The notes under the pieces were generated by a model. It did not search any database and was not told the origin of the DNA. It was given only the letters and a program-made list of their open reading frames with translations. From Flavobacterium sp. SH_e (lineage in GTDB: Bacteria; Bacteroidota; Bacteroidia; Flavobacteriales; Flavobacteriaceae), in NCBI RefSeq assembly GCF_025717045.1, contig NZ_JAOVZN010000010.1, positions 1 to 41,492 on the forward strand: a stretch of DNA of 41,492 nucleotides. The letters are read 5' to 3'. The position numbers were made by a program, and so were the translations under genes. Positions 1 through 8,059 of this stretch are shown here, one piece after another; position 1 is the first letter of the stretch, and each line of letters begins with the position of its first letter.

Positions 1-1608
1 TCTGAAACGGCTAACGGACTTACTGCAGGAACTTATATGGTGACGATTTCCGATACTAACTCATGTTCACTTACTAAAACAATTACAATAAATGAACCTG
101 AAGCATTAAATGTAACTGCTGCAATAACTGACGTTTCTTGTCATAACGGAAACAATGGTTCGGCTACTGTAAATGTTTCGGGAGGAAGCGGAATTTATAA
201 TTATTTATGGGCTCCTTATGGAGGAACTACAGCTACTGCAGACGGTCTTACAGCTGGAAATTACAATGTAACCATTACAGATTCTAATTCTTGTACTTTC
301 ACACTTGCAGTTATCATTAATCAGCCTACTGAACCGATTGTTTTAAGCACGTCATCAGCAGAAAATATTACCATTTCTACAGCAGTTTTATCAGGAACTG
401 CTTCTTCTGATGGAATTGGCAAAGATAAAGGAGATTGCCTTAGCGAAACTGGATTTGTTTATGCACTTCATACTAATCCTTTAATAACTGATACTAAAAT
501 TAATTTGGGAAGTTCTTTAGGTATATTAAATTCGGCTTTAAAAGATCTTAAAGGGAACGCTACTTATTATGTTAGAACTTATGCTTTAAACAGTAACGGT
601 TATATTAATTATGGAAACGAAATTAGTTTTACAACTGAAAAATACACGCTTTCTATTACTGCTTCCTCGGGACATACAAAAGTCTACGGAACAGCTGATC
701 CTGTATTAAGTTATACGATATCAGGACTTGTCAATGGTGATACTGATTCCATTATAAAAGGAAGTCTTTCTAGAGATTTGGGTGAAAATGTAGGAACATA
801 CAATATTAATTTGGGCACTATAAATGCTGGCGCAGATTATACTATTATTTTTAAAGGAGCTTCTTTTGAAATCACAAAAGCAGACCAAATTATTACTTGG
901 AATCAAAACTTAGAATTTGGCTGTGAGACTCAAAATTCTTCAATTCTTAACGCTTCTGCAGACAGTGGATTGCCAATAACTTATTCTATAGACAATAACG
1001 AAATTGCCCAAATTTCAGGAGATGTTTTAAACATAAAAAATTCAGGAAATACAACAATTACGGCTTCGCAGAATGGCGATCAAAATCACAATGCAGCTTC
1101 CGCAGTAATAAAATCAATCGAAGTAAGCAACGGAGGACTTATAACACAGAAATGGGCTGATGTTCTTGTCTTTGATAATCATTCAAAAGAATTTGTTTCT
1201 TGGCAATGGTATAAAAATGGAATGGCAGTTTCTGGTGCGACACAACAATATTACAGTGAAAACCAGACTTTAAATGGCACTTATTTTGTCATTGCAATAA
1301 ATAAAGAAGGAAAAGCTATAAAATCTTGCCCTTTTGAAGCTTTGGAAACGACCTTCAGTAACACATTGAAATTATATCCAAATCCTGTAAAACCATCTAA
1401 CGTATTCACTTTAGACTGTAACTTTAATGAAACACTTCTTAACGGAGCATCATTAAGCATTTTTGATATAAATGGAAAACTAATCAAAACTGTTTCTAAT
1501 TTAAAAGCACAAAACCAGATTACTGCACCTTCACAAACAGCAGTTTATGTTTTGATGTTGGTTTTATCAAATGGCGAACAGAAAACAATTAATCTTTTGG
1601 TAAAGTAA
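1..1608 (+). CDS. Large T9SS-secreted repeat protein, C-terminal part (5' end outside window)
   Basis: The frame is open from base 1, so only the last 535 residues are visible; the ATG at 37 is internal. From the left edge there are SprB-type repeats (GLTAGTYMVTISD and GLTAGNYNVTITD, each followed by a Cys and a conserved NEP/NQP end). A fibronectin-like stretch with YYVRTYA follows, then an MBG-type domain beginning near KVYGTADP, a bacterial Ig-like segment, and an Ig-like part with WQWYKNG. The last ~80 residues, from LKLYPNP to the final hydrophobic strand, form a type A T9SS C-terminal sorting domain. Such proteins are exported across the outer membrane by the gliding/T9SS machinery and act as cell-surface adhesins or structural proteins. 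The beta-barrel gene starts 25 bases downstream and may be cotranscribed. The specific ligand cannot be inferred. Confidence 0.9.
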   Translation, partial: SETANGLTAGTYMVTISDTNSCSLTKTITINEPEALNVTAAITDVSCHNGNNGSATVNVSGGSGIYNYLWAPYGGTTATADGLTAGNYNVTITDSNSCTFTLAVIINQPTEPIVLSTSSAENITISTAVLSGTASSDGIGKDKGDCLSETGFVYALHTNPLITDTKINLGSSLGILNSALKDLKGNATYYVRTYALNSNGYINYGNEISFTTEKYTLSITASSGHTKVYGTADPVLSYTISGLVNGDTDSIIKGSLSRDLGENVGTYNINLGTINAGADYTIIFKGASFEITKADQIITWNQNLEFGCETQNSSILNASADSGLPITYSIDNNEIAQISGDVLNIKNSGNTTITASQNGDQNHNAASAVIKSIEVSNGGLITQKWADVLVFDNHSKEFVSWQWYKNGMAVSGATQQYYSENQTLNGTYFVIAINKEGKAIKSCPFEALETTFSNTLKLYPNPVKPSNVFTLDCNFNETLLNGASLSIFDINGKLIKTVSNLKAQNQITAPSQTAVYVLMLVLSNGEQKTINLLVK

Positions 1609-1633
1609 AAAGACATTCAATTCAAAATTAGTT

Positions 1634-2479
1634 ATGATGAAATTTAAAACAGTAATAGGAATATTTTTAATATACAGCACTTTACAAGCGCAGGAGATCA
1701 ATGTTAAACTTAAAAGTGGCCTTTCAGGAATTTTATACGAAAGCACACTTGGAAACGGCCAGTTACAAGCTGGTGGAGGTTTAGGAATCGGATATACTTA
1801 TTTCTTCAATAAACATTGGGGAATAAGTACTGGTTTTGAAGTCAACAACAACTATAACAAATTCAAAATAGACAATGAAACAACTATCAATTCTTATGAA
1901 ATTGATGATCAAACTTCTGCTTTTGAATATAGAGTAACAGTAAAAAACTATCAGGAAAAACAGCACTTTGTTTCTTTTGCTATTCCAGTTCTTGCGCAAT
2001 TCAGAACTCTCCTTTCTGCCAATTTGCAATGGTATTTAGGATTTGGTTATAAAGTTTTATTTTCTGGAAAACAGAACATTAAAGCTTCTGCTGATGAACT
2101 CCAAATGAGCGGTTATTATCCCGACTCAGATCTTCTAATAGATAATTTGCCTGCACATGGTTTTGGGAAAGTAACCAATTGGCAAGATGAAACTTCTACA
2201 AGTTTAAATACCATCTTTCTAGTAAGCGCTGAAACGGGAGTAACTATTAAGTTAAAAGAAAATTTACAATTATACACTGGTATTTATGCAGATTATGGCC
2301 CATCCGATTTTGTCAAAAATAATCCGAATAGTAATATTGTGACATATAATTCAAATGGAATTACAAATTCCCAAGCAAATGGTGTTGCTGGAAACAGAAA
2401 AATAGTTCAGGACACTAAATACTTATCTGCTGGAATTCAATTAAAATTAGGTTTTTCATTAAAAAAAGTAAAGCCTTAA
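1634..2479 (+). CDS. Outer-membrane beta-barrel protein
   Basis: 281 residues. The N-terminus (MMKFKTVIGIFLIYSTLQAQ) is a type I signal peptide that appears to end at the AQ/E boundary. The rest alternates aromatic and polar strands (for example GLGIGYTYFFNKHWGISTGFEV and LYTGIYADYG) and ends in LSAGIQLKLGFSLKKVKP. This is typical of the PF13568-like small outer-membrane barrels of Bacteroidota. It starts 25 bases after the T9SS adhesin, probably in the same transcript, and a strong hairpin terminator follows. Small barrels next to giant SprB-repeat proteins often help secretion or anchoring, but this protein does not look like the SprF/PorP family, so that role is inference. Two adjacent ATG codons make the exact start uncertain by one residue. 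Confidence 0.85.
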   Translation: MMKFKTVIGIFLIYSTLQAQEINVKLKSGLSGILYESTLGNGQLQAGGGLGIGYTYFFNKHWGISTGFEVNNNYNKFKIDNETTINSYEIDDQTSAFEYRVTVKNYQEKQHFVSFAIPVLAQFRTLLSANLQWYLGFGYKVLFSGKQNIKASADELQMSGYYPDSDLLIDNLPAHGFGKVTNWQDETSTSLNTIFLVSAETGVTIKLKENLQLYTGIYADYGPSDFVKNNPNSNIVTYNSNGITNSQANGVAGNRKIVQDTKYLSAGIQLKLGFSLKKVKP

Positions 2480-2515
2480 TGAATACTAAGCAACTTACTT
2501 TGCGGTTGATAATGG

Positions 2516-2544
2516 AAGGCGGTTGATAAATCAACCGCCTTTTA
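2516..2544 (+). terminator. Rho-independent terminator after the beta-barrel gene
   Basis: A perfect 11-bp stem (AAGGCGGTTGA / TCAACCGCCTT) with loop TAAA is followed by a T-rich run. It lies 37 bases after the beta-barrel stop and ends the adhesin/barrel transcript. Confidence 0.85.
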
Positions 2545-2654
2545 ATTTTATATAAACTTTCTTTCTCTTATTATTTCTTCAATTCTCCCTATATCAATCA
2601 TAAAAAATAATCTAGAAAAAACTTCATGTATAAAGATTTATTTAAACATAAGTG

Positions 2655-2682
2655 ATAAAAAAAGACGCCAATTATGGCGTCT
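2655..2682 (-). terminator. Terminator of katG
   Basis: A perfect 8-bp stem (AGACGCCA / TGGCGTCT) with loop ATTA. Read on the minus strand it is followed by seven Ts, about 28 bases after the katG stop. Confidence 0.85.
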
Positions 2683-2709
2683 CTTATAAGCTTAGTATTT
2701 AAAACTAAA

Positions 2710-4980
2710 TTATTTTAATTCAAATCTGTCCAGATTCATTACTTTAGTCCATACAGCAACAAAATCATTTATAAATTTTTCCTGTGCATCAGAAGCAGCA
2801 TATACTTCAGCGATTGCTCTTAGTTCTGAATTTGATCCAAAAACAAGATCAGCGCGAGTTCCAATCCATTTTGGCTGTCCAGTGCTTCGGTCGTTTCCTG
2901 TATAAAGTTCTTTATCATTAGAAACTGATTTCCATTCCGTATTCATATCCAAAAGATTGATATAGAAATCATTTGTCAAATGACCAGGTCTGTTTGTAAA
3001 AACACCATTTTTACTTCCGTCTGCATTAATATCCAGAACGCGAAGTCCTCCTAAAAGCACCGTTAATTCAGGTGCAGTAAGAGTTAATAAATGTGCTTTA
3101 TCTATAAGAAGTTCTTCTGTTAAAACCGTTGATTTTGTTTTTCTATAATTTCTAAAACCATCCGATTTTGGTTCAAGATATCCAAATGATTCAACATCTG
3201 TTTGCTCTGCAGATGCATCCATACGTCCAGCAGAAAAAGGCACTGTTACTGAAACTCCCGCATTTTTAGCAGCTTTCTCAACAGCTGCCGATCCTCCTAA
3301 AACTATCAAATCAGCCAGTGAAACTTTTTTGTCTCCATTTGCATCATTAAATTCTTTTTGGATAGCTTCTAATTTATCCAAAACAACCTTTAATGCAGAT
3401 GGGTTATTTACTTCCCAATCTTTTTGAGGCGCAAGTCTTATGCGGCCTCCATTTGCACCACCTCGCTTATCTGATCCTCTAAAAGTAGAAGCCGAAGCCC
3501 ACGCTGTTGAAACCAACTGAGATACACTCAATCCTGAATTTAGAATTTTCTCTTTTAGTTGAGCTACATCACTATCATTAATTAGGGCATGATTTACCTC
3601 TGGAATTGGATCTTGCCATAATAATTCTTCTGCTGGTACTTCAGATCCAAGATAAAGGGCTTTTGGTCCCATATCACGATGTGTTAATTTAAACCATGCT
3701 CTAGCAAAAGCATCAGCAAACTCATCAGGATTTTCTAAAAATCTACGTGATATTTTCTCATAAGCTGGATCCAGTCTTAAAGATAAATCTGTAGTAAGCA
3801 TCGTTGGAAGATGTTTTTTGTTAGCATCAAAAGCATCCGGAATAAATGCCTCAGCATTTTTTGCTACCCATTGATGTGCGCCTGCTGGACTTTTAGAAAG
3901 CTCCCATTCAAAACCAAATAAATTTTCGAAGAAGTTATTACTCCACTGAGTTGGTGTTTTTGTCCAAATAACTTCAAGTCCGCTTGTAATAGCATCCGAA
4001 CCTTTTCCTGAACCATAACTATTTTGCCATCCCAATCCCTGTAATTCTAAACCAGCTGCTTCAGGTTCTTTACCCACATTATCAGAAGAAGCCGCTCCGT
4101 GAGTTTTTCCAAAGGTATGTCCTCCAGCTATTAACGCTACCGTTTCCTCATCATTCATCGCCATACGGCCAAAGGTATCTCTTATGTCTTTTGCTGCCGC
4201 AATAGGATCAGGATTTCCATCAGGACCTTCTGGATTTACATATATAAGTCCCATTTGTACTGCCGCAAGAGGTTTTTCAAGATTTCTGCTATGGATATTA
4301 CCATCTGCGTCATCATCTGATGATACTACACCATGATCTTTCGGCACACCTTCGGAACCATCTTTATAACGTTCATCACCACCTAACCATGTAGTTTCAG
4401 ATCCCCAATATACAGATTCATCGGCTTCCCATACATCTACACGTCCTCCTGCAAAACCAAATGTTTTAAACCCCATTGATTCTAGGGCAACGTTTCCTGT
4501 TAGAATCAACAAATCGGCCCACGAAATCTTTTGTCCATATTTTTGTTTGATTGGCCAAAGCAATCTTCTCGCTTTATCAAGACTCACATTATCAGGCCAG
4601 CTATTAAGAGGCGCAAATCGCTGTTGTCCTGCTCCTGCACCGCCTCGTCCATCATGCACGCGATAAGTTCCTGCACTGTGCCATGCCATTCTTATGAAAA
4701 GACCTCCGTAGTGACCAAAATCAGCAGGCCACCAATCTTGTGAATCAGTCATAAGAGCATGTAAATCTTTCTTCAGTGCCTCAATATCCAAGGTTTTAAA
4801 AGCTTCTGCATAATTAAAATCCTTATCCAGCGGATTTGATAATAATGAATTCTGTCTCAGGATGTTTACCTTTAACTGTTTAGGCCACCAGTCAAGATTC
4901 TTTGTTCCTGCTGCGGCTTGTTTGTCCATACTCCCATTATGAAAAGGGCATTTGCTGATGTCATTCGATTGATTATCCAT
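2710..4980 (-). CDS. katG: Catalase-peroxidase KatG
   Basis: 756 residues, the usual length for bacterial KatG. It is a heme enzyme that dismutates hydrogen peroxide and has peroxidase activity. The distal active site is intact (R97, W100, H101 in RMAWHSAGTYR). So are the partners of the Met-Tyr-Trp adduct (Tyr in GLIYVNPEGP and Met in RMAMND) and the proximal heme His in GGHTFGKTHG. The C-terminal pseudo-peroxidase half is present (SDKRGGANGGRIRL, DLVFGSNSELRA, VMNLDRFELK). There is no signal peptide, so it should be cytoplasmic. It is monocistronic with its own terminator. A perfect ATAG-N7-CTAT palindrome about 85-100 bases upstream is a plausible OxyR half-site, so induction by peroxide is likely. 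Confidence 0.98.
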   Translation of the reverse strand: MDNQSNDISKCPFHNGSMDKQAAAGTKNLDWWPKQLKVNILRQNSLLSNPLDKDFNYAEAFKTLDIEALKKDLHALMTDSQDWWPADFGHYGGLFIRMAWHSAGTYRVHDGRGGAGAGQQRFAPLNSWPDNVSLDKARRLLWPIKQKYGQKISWADLLILTGNVALESMGFKTFGFAGGRVDVWEADESVYWGSETTWLGGDERYKDGSEGVPKDHGVVSSDDDADGNIHSRNLEKPLAAVQMGLIYVNPEGPDGNPDPIAAAKDIRDTFGRMAMNDEETVALIAGGHTFGKTHGAASSDNVGKEPEAAGLELQGLGWQNSYGSGKGSDAITSGLEVIWTKTPTQWSNNFFENLFGFEWELSKSPAGAHQWVAKNAEAFIPDAFDANKKHLPTMLTTDLSLRLDPAYEKISRRFLENPDEFADAFARAWFKLTHRDMGPKALYLGSEVPAEELLWQDPIPEVNHALINDSDVAQLKEKILNSGLSVSQLVSTAWASASTFRGSDKRGGANGGRIRLAPQKDWEVNNPSALKVVLDKLEAIQKEFNDANGDKKVSLADLIVLGGSAAVEKAAKNAGVSVTVPFSAGRMDASAEQTDVESFGYLEPKSDGFRNYRKTKSTVLTEELLIDKAHLLTLTAPELTVLLGGLRVLDINADGSKNGVFTNRPGHLTNDFYINLLDMNTEWKSVSNDKELYTGNDRSTGQPKWIGTRADLVFGSNSELRAIAEVYAASDAQEKFINDFVAVWTKVMNLDRFELK

Positions 4981-5061
4981 AAGTTTAAATTTTTTATTTT
5001 TTACTAAATTACTAACTAATGAAACAGAAAGATATGAGAACGAATCATAAATAACACTTCT

Positions 5062-5082
5062 AAAATAGACAAAATCTATTTT
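5062..5082. promoter_or_regulatory. Candidate OxyR half-operator upstream of katG
   Basis: A perfect inverted repeat, AAAATAG-ACAAAAT-CTATTTT. Its core ATAG-N7-CTAT (5065-5079) is one half of the classical OxyR tetranucleotide pattern. Another CTAT follows seven bases later where the full pattern would have ATAG, so the second half is imperfect. It is 85-100 bases upstream of the katG ATG. OxyR control of catalase is known in Bacteroides; binding here is inferred. Confidence 0.45.
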
Positions 5083-5326
5083 TGGGCTATTTCCTAATTA
5101 CGTTTACTTATACGGGTCAAATGGTATTTTACAAAAGGCTTTTAGAAAAGAAAATATTTTTAATCATATAAATTTAATAAAAAGAATCTTTTTATTTCAA
5201 CGAAAATTCGAGCAGTATTTCTTTTAATAATCTTATAACATTTAAAAATTGATTCGTTAACCTCCAGATTTAATAGAAAATATCTAATCTCAAATCAAAA
5301 CTACATTCTTTCAACTCAATAAAATA

Positions 5327-5357
5327 TTGATTTATGTATATTCAGTTTGTACTTTTG
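5327..5357 (+). promoter_or_regulatory. Bacteroidota-type promoter of the RNA methyltransferase gene
   Basis: TTG at 5327-5329 (-33), a 20-base spacer, and TACTTTTG at 5350-5357 (-7, consensus TAnnTTTG). The -7 box ends five bases before the ATG at 5363, so the transcript should begin at or next to the start codon. Confidence 0.7.
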
Positions 5358-5362
5358 CCTTT

Positions 5363-5821
5363 ATGAATGACAATTTTATAAACGAATACTTCGGCATAGG
5401 AATACAAAATGGAAAAACGCCTGAAAACTTAGGTGTTTTATGGCGATCTGCTCAAAATTTAGGCGCTACTTTTATATTTACTATAGGTAATCGATATGCA
5501 AAACAAGCTTGTGATACTCATGATGCAGTAAAAGCAATTCCTTATTTTCACTACGATACTTTTGAAGCTTTTTTTGAAAATTTACCAAAAGGAGCAAGAT
5601 TAGTTGGGGTTGAATTATCTGATAAAGCTTCTGACTTAGAAACCTTTGAACATCCAAGACGCTGTGTCTATATATTAGGAGCAGAAGATCATGGCTTATC
5701 CAAAAAAGTAATGGAAAAATGCCATCATTTAGTAAAATTCAAATCAGAAAAAAGTTTAAATGTAGCTGTGGCTGGAACTATTGTCATGTACGATAGAAAT
5801 TTATCTAAACCACGTTCTTAA
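5363..5821 (+). CDS. SpoU/TrmH-family RNA 2'-O-methyltransferase
   Basis: 152 residues from the ATG at 5363. It is a SPOUT-class enzyme that transfers a methyl group from S-adenosylmethionine to a ribose 2'-OH in tRNA or rRNA. All three SpoU motifs are visible: motif 1 NLGVLWRSA (N-x-G and Arg), motif 2 ILGAEDHGLS (Gly-x-Glu-x-x-Gly), and motif 3 SLNVAVAGTIVMYDR. It is only the catalytic domain, without the N-terminal RNA-binding extension of TrmH/RlmB, a length common for small flavobacterial homologues. The frame stays open upstream to a TTG at 5327, but that TTG is the -33 box of a good promoter, so I chose the ATG at 5363. The exact RNA target is not predictable. Confidence 0.88.
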   Translation: MNDNFINEYFGIGIQNGKTPENLGVLWRSAQNLGATFIFTIGNRYAKQACDTHDAVKAIPYFHYDTFEAFFENLPKGARLVGVELSDKASDLETFEHPRRCVYILGAEDHGLSKKVMEKCHHLVKFKSEKSLNVAVAGTIVMYDRNLSKPRS

Positions 5822-5843
5822 GTAAAATAGTGAAAGCTTGTTC

Positions 5844-5857
5844 CAGATTATAATCTG
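5844..5857. repeat. Perfect 14-bp palindrome upstream of the DUF4239 gene
   Basis: CAGATTATAATCTG is a perfect palindrome with no loop or T-run, so it looks more like a dimeric protein-binding site than a terminator. It lies 78 bases before the ATG at 5935. Confidence 0.35.
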
Positions 5858-5934
5858 AAACCGGATTTTGATATACTGTAAACATTTTTTTTCCATCTTT
5901 ATATAAAAATTGGTTTAACTAAAACAGTATAATA

Positions 5935-6714
5935 ATGGAATCTAATATGCTAATTAACGCTGAAGCTTGGCTCATTGCTCTTCTGCTTTTTATCGTAATG
6001 CTTTTTTCTGTTTTTATTGGAAAGACAATTGGAAGTCGTAAGCGCAACGAAAAAGATTCTGAGGAAAAAGCTTCAGAAACTTCCGCGCTAACTGCCCTGC
6101 TTTTCTTCTTGCTTGCCTTCACATTCGGAATGAGTAGCGAGCGATATGATTCGAGAAGAAAAATAGTGGTTGAAGAAGCCAATGATATAGGTACCGCACT
6201 ACTTCGCTGCGACCTTTATCCAGATTCTGTTCGGACTTTACTTCGTAAGGATTTTAAAGAATATGTAGATGCAAGAATTGACTATTATGCTGCTGGCCCA
6301 GATTTAAAAAAGATTCTAAAAGCCGACAGTCTCTCCCAAGTAATTTCATCCAAATTATGGAAGCGTACTGCGGAACTGTCTAAAGATCCAAAAAACTTGG
6401 CAGCTACACAGCAAATGATTCCTGCTCTGAATACGATGATCGACGTTACATCATCACGTCTTGCCGGCGAAAAAGCGAAAGTTCCGCAAAGCATTCTGGT
6501 AATGTTATTTTTCCTTTCTGCCATTACAGCTTTCTATAACGGATATTCAGACGCTAGAAAAGGAAAAGTAGATTGGCTAGTCGAAACTGGATTCTGTCTT
6601 CTAGTATCTCTTGTAATTCTCTTTACTCTTGATCTAGACAGACCTAGAAGAGGTTTTGTAAATCTTGATGTTCCCAATCAGACCATTATTGATCTTCAAA
6701 AAAACTTTAATTAA
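5935..6714 (+). CDS. DUF4239 (bestrophin-like) integral membrane protein
   Basis: 259 residues. Two transmembrane helices lie near the N-terminus (about residues 9-32, WLIALLLFIVMLFSVFIG, and about 50-66, ALTALLFFLLAFTFGM). A ~120-residue soluble section with YDSRRKIVVEEANDIGTALLR follows, then two C-terminal helices (about 183-202 and 215-233) and the end motif DLDRPRRGF. This layout and the EANDIGTA and DLDRPRRG motifs fit the DUF4239 bestrophin-like family. Its function is unproven; by fold relation it could be an anion channel. The start could also be the ATG at 5947. It is followed by a very long terminator hairpin shared with the convergent operon. Confidence 0.8.
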   Translation: MESNMLINAEAWLIALLLFIVMLFSVFIGKTIGSRKRNEKDSEEKASETSALTALLFFLLAFTFGMSSERYDSRRKIVVEEANDIGTALLRCDLYPDSVRTLLRKDFKEYVDARIDYYAAGPDLKKILKADSLSQVISSKLWKRTAELSKDPKNLAATQQMIPALNTMIDVTSSRLAGEKAKVPQSILVMLFFLSAITAFYNGYSDARKGKVDWLVETGFCLLVSLVILFTLDLDRPRRGFVNLDVPNQTIIDLQKNFN

Positions 6715-6731
6715 CTTTTAAAGTTCAGAAA

Positions 6732-6785
6732 AAACACAAAAGAATCTGTTGCAGTTTATTCTTTGCAACAGATTCTTTTGTGTTT
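6732..6785. terminator. Bidirectional terminator, 22-bp perfect stem
   Basis: Arms 6732-6753 and 6764-6785 are perfect complements around a 10-base loop, with A-rich and T-rich ends. It sits between the DUF4239 gene (+) and the end of the intradiol/pirin operon (-) and can serve both. Confidence 0.85.
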
Positions 6786-6827
6786 ATATTTTATTCTAAA
6801 ATTATTCCAGATGAAAAAGATGAAATG

Positions 6828-7331
6828 CTATTCTTTTTGGATAAAACAAATGGACAGATTTTGTCTTGTTGGAAACATAATAACCTCATATTCGTTTGTA
6901 TTATCCGTATTTTTAGATACTACATAATTTCCATCAATAATTCCGAAATAAGTTAATAGCGGAGAATAAAATGTAATTCCTATTTTATGTTTTAAATGAT
7001 CTGTAATATCACTGTTAATAATGTCCAGTTTATAATTAATAAACGGAAAATACTGATTTCCTAGCACATCTGAAACTCTATGAAAATTACCCTTTAACTG
7101 CTGAACGTATCCATCGGCAGCAATTCCGACTAGAAAATGCAGTTGTGAAGCTTTTTCATTCTCAAACAATAATTCCCTGAAAGTATTTCTAGGATTTTCA
7201 GAAGAATTAAACTGCTGGCTCTGCATTTTATATTCTTTAAAAGTATCTTCAAAAACATATTTATCCCATAATATTGTAGAAGAACTATCAATAATTACAC
7301 GATATGCAAGCCTTATTTTTGATATTTCCAT
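6828..7331 (-). CDS. Hypothetical protein, third gene of the intradiol dioxygenase operon
   Basis: 167 residues that I do not recognise. There is no signal peptide, no membrane helix and no familiar catalytic motif, so it appears to be a soluble cytoplasmic protein. Visible features are an N-terminal IRLAYRVIIDSSSTILWDKYVF, a mixed alpha/beta composition, and a C-terminal half rich in aromatic residues (YFPFINYKLDII, FYSPLLTYFGIIDGNYVV). It starts 15 bases after the pirin-like gene and ends at the large terminator, so it is almost certainly cotranscribed with it. The tight linkage suggests a shared process with the pirin-like protein and perhaps the dioxygenase, but nothing in the sequence says which. 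Confidence 0.7.
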   Translation of the reverse strand: MEISKIRLAYRVIIDSSSTILWDKYVFEDTFKEYKMQSQQFNSSENPRNTFRELLFENEKASQLHFLVGIAADGYVQQLKGNFHRVSDVLGNQYFPFINYKLDIINSDITDHLKHKIGITFYSPLLTYFGIIDGNYVVSKNTDNTNEYEVIMFPTRQNLSICFIQKE

Positions 7332-7346
7332 GTATTATATTCCAAT

Positions 7347-8039
7347 TTATTTTAAGGCAACTTCAAAAACCAGCAAAACAGCGTTTTCAGAAAGAGCTTC
7401 CCATTCTATTGCACTTACTTTTTTAAGACTTAAACCATCTTTTGCTTCTAAAAGTCTGTCTTCTACTTCGAAAGCGCCGTTAATCACAAATACAAAAACA
7501 CCATTTTTAGTATCTTTTAAAGTATAAGAACCATGCTTTCTACCATCATAAACACCTATAAAACCAGCATTTTTTCCAATTTCGAATAAAGACGACATTC
7601 TATTTCTAGTACTAAAATCGATTTCTGAAAGTTCAGAGTGATTTTGATAAAATTGCAAATCTTGTAGAAAATCAATCTGTAGATAACTTACGATTTCATT
7701 TTCATACGGGTTAAATATTTCAAAAGACATTTCGCTTGAAACTTTCAATAACTTAATCTGATCAACTCTTAAAAATTCCGATTTAAGATGATTATCTGAA
7801 TATTCTACTCCTCCAAATAATGGCAAAATAACAACATTGGTGTTCTCCTTAACTGTTACATTAATACGCTGATTTGGACCAAGTATTTCTTCATTCAAAA
7901 TTTGTAATGTCCCAAATGGTTTTCTGGACAAATCCTGATAATCTGCAAAATTAAAAGTGGCAAAGCAATTATGGTTTTCTGTTTTAAAAACTCCTCTTGC
8001 TTCTGACTTATATATTTGTGTTGGAATCTGCTTAATCAT
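7347..8039 (-). CDS. Pirin-like bicupin protein without canonical metal ligands
   Basis: 230 residues. The N-terminal part follows the pirin/YhaK plan: FADYQDLSRKPFGTLQILNEEILGPNQ corresponds to the FANYYDP...FG.L.VLNED..APG block of pirins. In active pirins this block is followed by a His-x-His iron site, and later by His and Glu. Here the corresponding stretch reads RINVTVKENTNVV, and the second site reads LLKVSSEMSF, so the usual His ligands are absent. The second cupin (GSYTLKDTKNGVFVFVINGAFEVEDRLLEAKDGL) is recognisable. Pirins act as iron-dependent co-regulators or quercetin dioxygenases. This one probably does not bind metal in the usual way and may be a binding or structural protein. 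It lies 20 bases after the intradiol dioxygenase gene and 15 before the hypothetical gene, in one operon. Confidence 0.75.
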   Translation of the reverse strand: MIKQIPTQIYKSEARGVFKTENHNCFATFNFADYQDLSRKPFGTLQILNEEILGPNQRINVTVKENTNVVILPLFGGVEYSDNHLKSEFLRVDQIKLLKVSSEMSFEIFNPYENEIVSYLQIDFLQDLQFYQNHSELSEIDFSTRNRMSSLFEIGKNAGFIGVYDGRKHGSYTLKDTKNGVFVFVINGAFEVEDRLLEAKDGLSLKKVSAIEWEALSENAVLLVFEVALK

Positions 8040-8059
8040 CTTAATTAACTTAAAGGTTT

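Larger units (their letters stand above)
4981..5362. other. Divergent intergenic region between katG and the RNA methyltransferase
   Basis: AT-rich, with no convincing ORF or RNA gene. It contains the candidate OxyR half-operator (5062-5082) on the katG side and a good Bacteroidota promoter (5327-5357) for the methyltransferase. The katG promoter itself is less clear. On the minus strand a TATTTATG-like -7 element about 16 bases downstream of a TTG inside the palindrome is only a weak match. Confidence 0.6.

Noticed and set aside
5327..5362. A TTG start that would add 12 residues to the RNA methyltransferase
   Set aside because: The TTG is the -33 element of a consensus promoter whose -7 box lies inside the would-be extension; the SpoU domain is complete from the ATG at 5363.
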